Source of the DNA: Pseudonocardia sp.
GTDB lineage: Bacteria; Actinomycetota; Actinomycetes; Mycobacteriales; Pseudonocardiaceae
Direction: 5' to 3'
NCBI GenBank assembly: GCA_025465235.1
Contig: JAODNO010000353.1
Location: 1-32,424 of the forward strand
Length of the DNA stretch: 32,424 nucleotides
Shown here piece after piece: positions 24,995-32,424 of the stretch (positions are counted from its first letter, which is position 1; each line of letters starts with the position of its first letter). A model generated the notes under the pieces. The model did not search any database. It was not told the origin of the DNA and saw nothing but the letters and a program-made list of their open reading frames with translations. Both the position numbers and the translations under genes were made by a program.

Positions 24995-25068
24995 GCATGG
25001 CAACGTCCGTCGCCGATGGATCGGTGGTTCGACCTCGGCCGGCCGGGTGGGGCGGGTAGCCTCCCTGG

Positions 25069-27087
25069 GTGCCCACCGCGACCGATCTGCCCGGCGTGGC
25101 GGAGCTGCTGGAGGCGGCGGTCACCGCGGTCGGCGGCCAGCGCCGCGAGGGCCAGGATGCGATGGCCCAGGCTGTCCGCAAGGCCATCACCAGCGGGGAG
25201 CACGTGGCCGTTCAGGCGGGCACCGGCACGGGCAAGTCGCTGGCCTATCTCGTACCGGCCATCCACCACGCGGTGGCGAAGGACGCCACCGTCGTCATCT
25301 CCACAGCCACGATCGCGCTGCAGCGCCAGCTTGTCGACCGCGACCTCCCGCGCCTGGCCAAGACGCTCAAGCCGCTGCTCGGGCGCGCGCCCACGTTCGC
25401 GATCCTCAAGGGCCGTCGCAACTACCTGTGTCTCAACAAGCTGCACGGCGGCGACGACACCGACCCCGGCGACGAGCTGTTCGACCCCTTCGCCATCTCC
25501 GCCATGGGCCGGCAGATCAAACGGCTGCACGAGTGGGCCGACACCACCGACAAGGGCGACCGCGACGAGCTGGTACCCGGCGTGCCCGATTCCACGTGGC
25601 GGCAGGTGTCGGTCACCGCCCGCGAGTGCCTCGGCGCGGCGAAGTGCCCGGTCGGGGACGACTGCTTCGCCGAGAAGGCCCGCGCCGAGGCCGGCAAGGC
25701 CGACATCGTCGTCACCAACCATGCGCTGCTCGCGATCGACGCACTGGAGGGCCGCCCTGTGCTGCCCGAGCACGACGTCGTGGTGGTCGACGAGGCGCAC
25801 GAGCTGGTCGACCGGGTCACCGGAGTGGCCACGGCCGAGCTGACCGCCGGCATGATCGGCGCGGCCGCCCGCCGCCTGGGCAAGCTCGTCGACCAGGCGA
25901 TCGCCGACCGGCTCGCCGAGGCGGGCGAGGGCCTCGCGATGGTGCTGGAGGACCTGCCGCCCGGGCGCTGGGACACGCTCCCGCAGGCCGCCGCGGGCGC
26001 CCTGTCTGCGGTGCGTGACGCCGCGGGCTCATGCCGTCAGTCGCTCGGGTCGGAGCGTCGGGAGGATCCGGAGGCCGCCACCGGCCGCAAGATCGCCCAG
26101 GCCTCGCTGGACGAGGTGGCCGACACCGCCGTCCGGCTGCTCACCGCGTTCGAGGAGCCCGACCCGGCGAAGCGCCGCGACGTCGTCTGGCTCGCGGAGC
26201 AGGGGCCCGACGGCGCCCGGCACAAGGTGCTGCACGCCGCACCGCTGTGGGTCGGCGGGCTGCTGCGGGAGCGGCTGTTCGGCAGGGCCACCGTGGTGTT
26301 GACGTCCGCCACCCTGGCGCTGGGCGGCAACTTCGACGCGCTGGCCCGCCAGTGGGGCCTTCCGCCGGCGGCAGAGGCGGCGGGTGGCCCCGACGACCCG
26401 GTGCCCGACCCCGACGCTCCGAAGTGGTCGGGAATGGACGTCGGCTCGCCGTTCGCGCATGGCCGCAGCGGCATCCTCTACGTCGCGAAGCGCCTTCCGC
26501 CGCCCGGCCGCGACGGGCTGCCGCCGTCCTACCTCGACGAGATCGCCGGGCTGGTGGAGGCGGCGGGCGGGCGCACCCTGGGGCTGTTCTCGTCGATGCG
26601 GGCGGCCAAGCAGGCCACCGAGGCCCTGCGAAGCAGGCTCGACACCCCCCTGCTGTGCCAGGGCGAAGACTCCACGATGCAACTGGTCAAGAAGTTCGCC
26701 GAGGACGAGGGCACCTCGCTGTTCGGCACGCTCTCCCTGTGGCAGGGCGTCGACGTGCCGGGCCCGTCGCTCTCGTGCGTGATCATCGACCGCATCCCGT
26801 TCCCGCGGCCGGACGACCCACTGGTCGCAGCCCGGCAGCGGGCCACCGACGCACGCGGCGGCAACGGGTTCCTCACGGTGTCCGCCACCCACGCGGCTCT
26901 GCTGCTCGCACAGGGTGCCGGGCGGCTGCTGCGCGGGATGGACGACCGCGGGGTGGTCGCGATCCTCGACCCGCGGCTGGCCACGGCCCGCTACGGCGGG
27001 TTCCTGCGCGCGTCGCTGCCCCCGTTCTGGCCCACGGACGATCGGGAGAAGGTGCACGCGGCGCTGCGGCGGCTGCGCGGAGCATGA
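25069..27087 (+). CDS. dinG: DinG-family ATP-dependent DNA helicase (XPD-like, 4Fe-4S)
   Basis: The 672-residue superfamily 2 helicase unwinds DNA 5'-3'. Walker A GTGTGKS is at residues 51-57 and the DEAH box at 241-244. Four cysteines between them, Cys121, Cys187, Cys193 and Cys199 (YLCLNK ... ECLGAAKCPVGDDC), are spaced for the 4Fe-4S cluster of XPD and DinG proteins. Later motifs include TSATL, SLWQGVDVPG and QGAGRLLR (motif VI). The start is GTG 25069 with no good ribosome site. TAGCCT at 25057-25062 would put transcription at or near the GTG, so it may be leaderless. It corresponds to Rv1329c. Confidence 0.93.
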   Translation: MPTATDLPGVAELLEAAVTAVGGQRREGQDAMAQAVRKAITSGEHVAVQAGTGTGKSLAYLVPAIHHAVAKDATVVISTATIALQRQLVDRDLPRLAKTLKPLLGRAPTFAILKGRRNYLCLNKLHGGDDTDPGDELFDPFAISAMGRQIKRLHEWADTTDKGDRDELVPGVPDSTWRQVSVTARECLGAAKCPVGDDCFAEKARAEAGKADIVVTNHALLAIDALEGRPVLPEHDVVVVDEAHELVDRVTGVATAELTAGMIGAAARRLGKLVDQAIADRLAEAGEGLAMVLEDLPPGRWDTLPQAAAGALSAVRDAAGSCRQSLGSERREDPEAATGRKIAQASLDEVADTAVRLLTAFEEPDPAKRRDVVWLAEQGPDGARHKVLHAAPLWVGGLLRERLFGRATVVLTSATLALGGNFDALARQWGLPPAAEAAGGPDDPVPDPDAPKWSGMDVGSPFAHGRSGILYVAKRLPPPGRDGLPPSYLDEIAGLVEAAGGRTLGLFSSMRAAKQATEALRSRLDTPLLCQGEDSTMQLVKKFAEDEGTSLFGTLSLWQGVDVPGPSLSCVIIDRIPFPRPDDPLVAARQRATDARGGNGFLTVSATHAALLLAQGAGRLLRGMDDRGVVAILDPRLATARYGGFLRASLPPFWPTDDREKVHAALRRLRGA

Positions 27088-27099
27088 GGCCGAAGCAGC

Positions 27100-30860
<3,761 letters not shown>

Positions 30861-30992
30861 TCATTTGCCTTCCGAACTGTGGGGCAGCTGATCCTCCGAG
30901 CCCCGCGGGGATGTTAGCTCTACCCGTCGTCGAAGGCGCCCCCCGGGCCCGGTTCCCCGACGTGACGCACCTCGCGTGGAGCGCCGCAGGCA

Positions 30993-31802
30993 CTACCGCA
31001 GGGGGGTGAACAGCTCCTCGAAGAGCTCCGGCGTCGCCGCCGGGCTCGGCAGGGGATCGACGATGTAGAACTCGACACCCATACCCATCGCGAACAGCGG
31101 GTCGGGCATCGCGAGCAGGAAGTGGTCGGGCCCGATCTGGCTCGCGTGGGCACGCATCGACGCCTTCTTCTGCTCCACGAAGTCGACGGCGTCGACGCGG
31201 TGGGTGATCTCGGACTCCGGCTTGCCGAACGTCGGCGCGTCCATGGCCGGCGCCTCCCAGCCCTCGGGCAGTTGCCCGGCCTTGGCCATCCCGCGGATGC
31301 CGCGGGTCATCCATTCCCGGTTGATGGTGCCCTGCGCCACCACCGGCACTGCCGACAGCTCGGCGGCGCGGCGCCCCACCCGGTGCACCTGGATGTGATC
31401 GGGGTGCCCGTAGCCGCCGTTGTCGTCGTAGATCGTGACGATGTCGGGCTCCTCCTCGTCGAGGATCACCGCGAGCTGCCGGGCCGCGTGCTCCACGTCG
31501 GCGCGCCAGAAGCAGAACGGGGCATCGTTGCTGGGCTCGCCCATCATCCCCGAGTCGGTGTAGCCGAGGAACTCGACGCGCTTGGCCCCGATCGCTGCCG
31601 CCGACGCGTAACACTCCGCGGAGCGGCGGACGGCCAGCTGCTCGCCGGGCTCCAGGACGCCGGCCACGGGCTCACCCAGCTCACCCCGGGTGGCGAAGAC
31701 GAGCACGACCCGGTGCCCCGCGGCCGCGGCGCGCGCGAGCGTGCCCGCCGAACCGATCGACTCGTCGTCGGGATGTGCGTGGAATGAGACGATGGTGCCC
31801 AC
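30993..31802 (-). CDS. PIG-L (MshB/Mca-like) deacetylase family protein
   Basis: The 269-residue zinc-dependent N-deacetylase family member has the AHPDDE motif at residues 9-14 and the second metal motif GHPDHIQVH near 130. GELGEP and GYTDSGMMGE are the usual substrate-loop segments. Related enzymes act on GlcNAc-inositol (MshB) or mycothiol conjugates (Mca), but this one lacks the full Mca pattern and the substrate is unassigned. It ends in a helical segment at FEELFTPLR. The GTG at 31802 starts directly at the conserved strand. It is 157 bases from ctaD and in the same direction. Confidence 0.85.
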   Translation of the reverse strand: MGTIVSFHAHPDDESIGSAGTLARAAAAGHRVVLVFATRGELGEPVAGVLEPGEQLAVRRSAECYASAAAIGAKRVEFLGYTDSGMMGEPSNDAPFCFWRADVEHAARQLAVILDEEEPDIVTIYDDNGGYGHPDHIQVHRVGRRAAELSAVPVVAQGTINREWMTRGIRGMAKAGQLPEGWEAPAMDAPTFGKPESEITHRVDAVDFVEQKKASMRAHASQIGPDHFLLAMPDPLFAMGMGVEFYIVDPLPSPAATPELFEELFTPLR

Positions 31803-31838
31803 GCGCCGAGCCTATCCGGCGTCCGGAACGAGATCGTT

Positions 31839-31885
31839 GCGAGATCCGGCTCTCGGCCCCCTGAGGGCATGTGGCCGGATCTCGC
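31839..31885 (-). terminator. 12-base inverted repeat, probable terminator of the VWA gene
   Basis: GCGAGATCCGGC at 31839-31850 is exactly repeated inverted as GCCGGATCTCGC at 31874-31885, with a 23-base loop. It begins 5 bases after the VWA stop (31891), reading leftward, and lies before the PIG-L start. No U-tract follows, as is common in high-GC actinobacteria. It could also act as an operator. Confidence 0.5.
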
Positions 31886-31890
31886 GCGGA

Positions 31891-32424
31891 TCACGTGAGT
31901 ATTCGGGTCAGTGCCGGGCCCACCTCCGCGAGCCGGCGGACCGTCTCCGCCCGACCACCGGCGCGGGCCGCCAGCGCGGACGCCGTGGCCTCCGCGTCCT
32001 CCCCGCCCAGCGGCACGAGCACGTGCAGCCGGTCGATGCCGGCGAGTGCCTGCGCCGGATCGCCGCCCGCAGTGTGCAGGCAGTCCGACAGCAGCACGAC
32101 GATTCGCTCGTCGGCGACTGCCCCGGCGAGCTGGCGTGACGCCTCCCGCAGTCCCGCCGCCAGGTCGGTGAGGCCGTGGCCGCGCAGGGCGACGAGGTCG
32201 GACAACAGCTCCTCGGGCGGTCGGCGGACGCCCTGCGCCTGCAGCACGCGCACGCCGGCACCGAAGGCGAGCACCGATGGCTCCAGCTTCTCCGCGGCCG
32301 CGACCACGACCCCGGCCGCGGCGACGGCGGCCAGCGCGACGGCGAGGCCCCGCATCGAACCGGAGATGTCGACGACGAGGCAGACGGCGCGGCGGTGGGC
32401 CGTCCAGGTGCGGGTGACGATGTC
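31891..32424 (-). CDS. VWA-domain protein, C-terminal part (start beyond window edge)
   Basis: The visible 177 residues are the C-terminal part of a protein whose start lies to the right of the window. VVDISGSMRG near visible residues 18-27 is the DxSxS MIDAS motif, and VLLSDCLH provides the third MIDAS aspartate, with ERI before it. This gives a complete von Willebrand A-like domain of the type found next to MoxR ATPases in actinobacteria. The ATG at 32355 lies inside the MIDAS motif and is not the start. Partners and function cannot be judged because the 5' side is outside the window. Confidence 0.85.
   Translation of the reverse strand, partial: DIVTRTWTAHRRAVCLVVDISGSMRGLAVALAAVAAAGVVVAAAEKLEPSVLAFGAGVRVLQAQGVRRPPEELLSDLVALRGHGLTDLAAGLREASRQLAGAVADERIVVLLSDCLHTAGGDPAQALAGIDRLHVLVPLGGEDAEATASALAARAGGRAETVRRLAEVGPALTRILT

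Overview
The window is very GC-rich, uses many GTG starts and 4-base start/stop overlaps, and carries an actinobacterial gene set: a SigF partner-switching operon, the CysO/CysM/Mec cysteine system, DUF2017 and an Rv1339-type phosphodiesterase. From gene content it is most likely a Pseudonocardiaceae-like actinomycete chromosome. The genus is an inference. No rRNA, CRISPR array, insertion sequence or prophage was seen.

Region 1 (1-6042, all minus strand, read right to left) is one six-gene transcription unit: larE, larB, larC, a DUF1537 four-carbon acid sugar kinase, a PdxA2-type dehydrogenase and a LarA-family nickel-pincer isomerase that runs off the left edge. larE, larB and larC supply the nickel-pincer nucleotide cofactor. 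The other three genes fit a short catabolic route in which a C4 hydroxy-acid is epimerised at C2, phosphorylated at O4, then oxidised and decarboxylated to a triose phosphate. I regard this as the best candidate for an undescribed pathway here.

Region 2 (6251-12716) holds a STAS antagonist, an RsbW-like anti-sigma factor and sigF as a coupled operon. It also holds an orphan ferredoxin-type reductase, a DUF3618 membrane peptide, the peroxiredoxin bcp, and a divergent GH4 glycosidase / PfkB kinase pair.

Region 3 (12733-13470) is small and unusual. A perfect actinobacterial LexA box (TCGAAC-N4-GTTCGA) lies directly before an HNH nuclease gene that is probably leaderless. The nuclease's last 12 codons and its TAG stop lie inside a tRNA gene, and the stop is exactly the tRNA anticodon. 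The tRNA has a UAG (Leu CUA) anticodon but the short variable loop of a class I tRNA.

Region 4 (13487-27087) follows the gene order that I recall for M. tuberculosis Rv1329c-Rv1341: dinG, pncB, then clpS, DUF2017, mec, cysO, cysM, rhomboid, murI, MBL phosphodiesterase, rph and rdgB. Two small membrane proteins, pncA and a tandem-hotdog thioesterase are added, and the Rv1333-type peptidase is absent. A TVP38 membrane protein and a small carboxymuconolactone-decarboxylase-like protein flank it.

Region 5 (27100-32424) is a minus-strand unit of ctaD, serB and a long peptidyl-tRNA hydrolase 2 protein, followed by a PIG-L deacetylase and the C-terminal part of a VWA protein cut by the right edge. 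All coding assignments are by eye from motifs and lengths; no database search was run.
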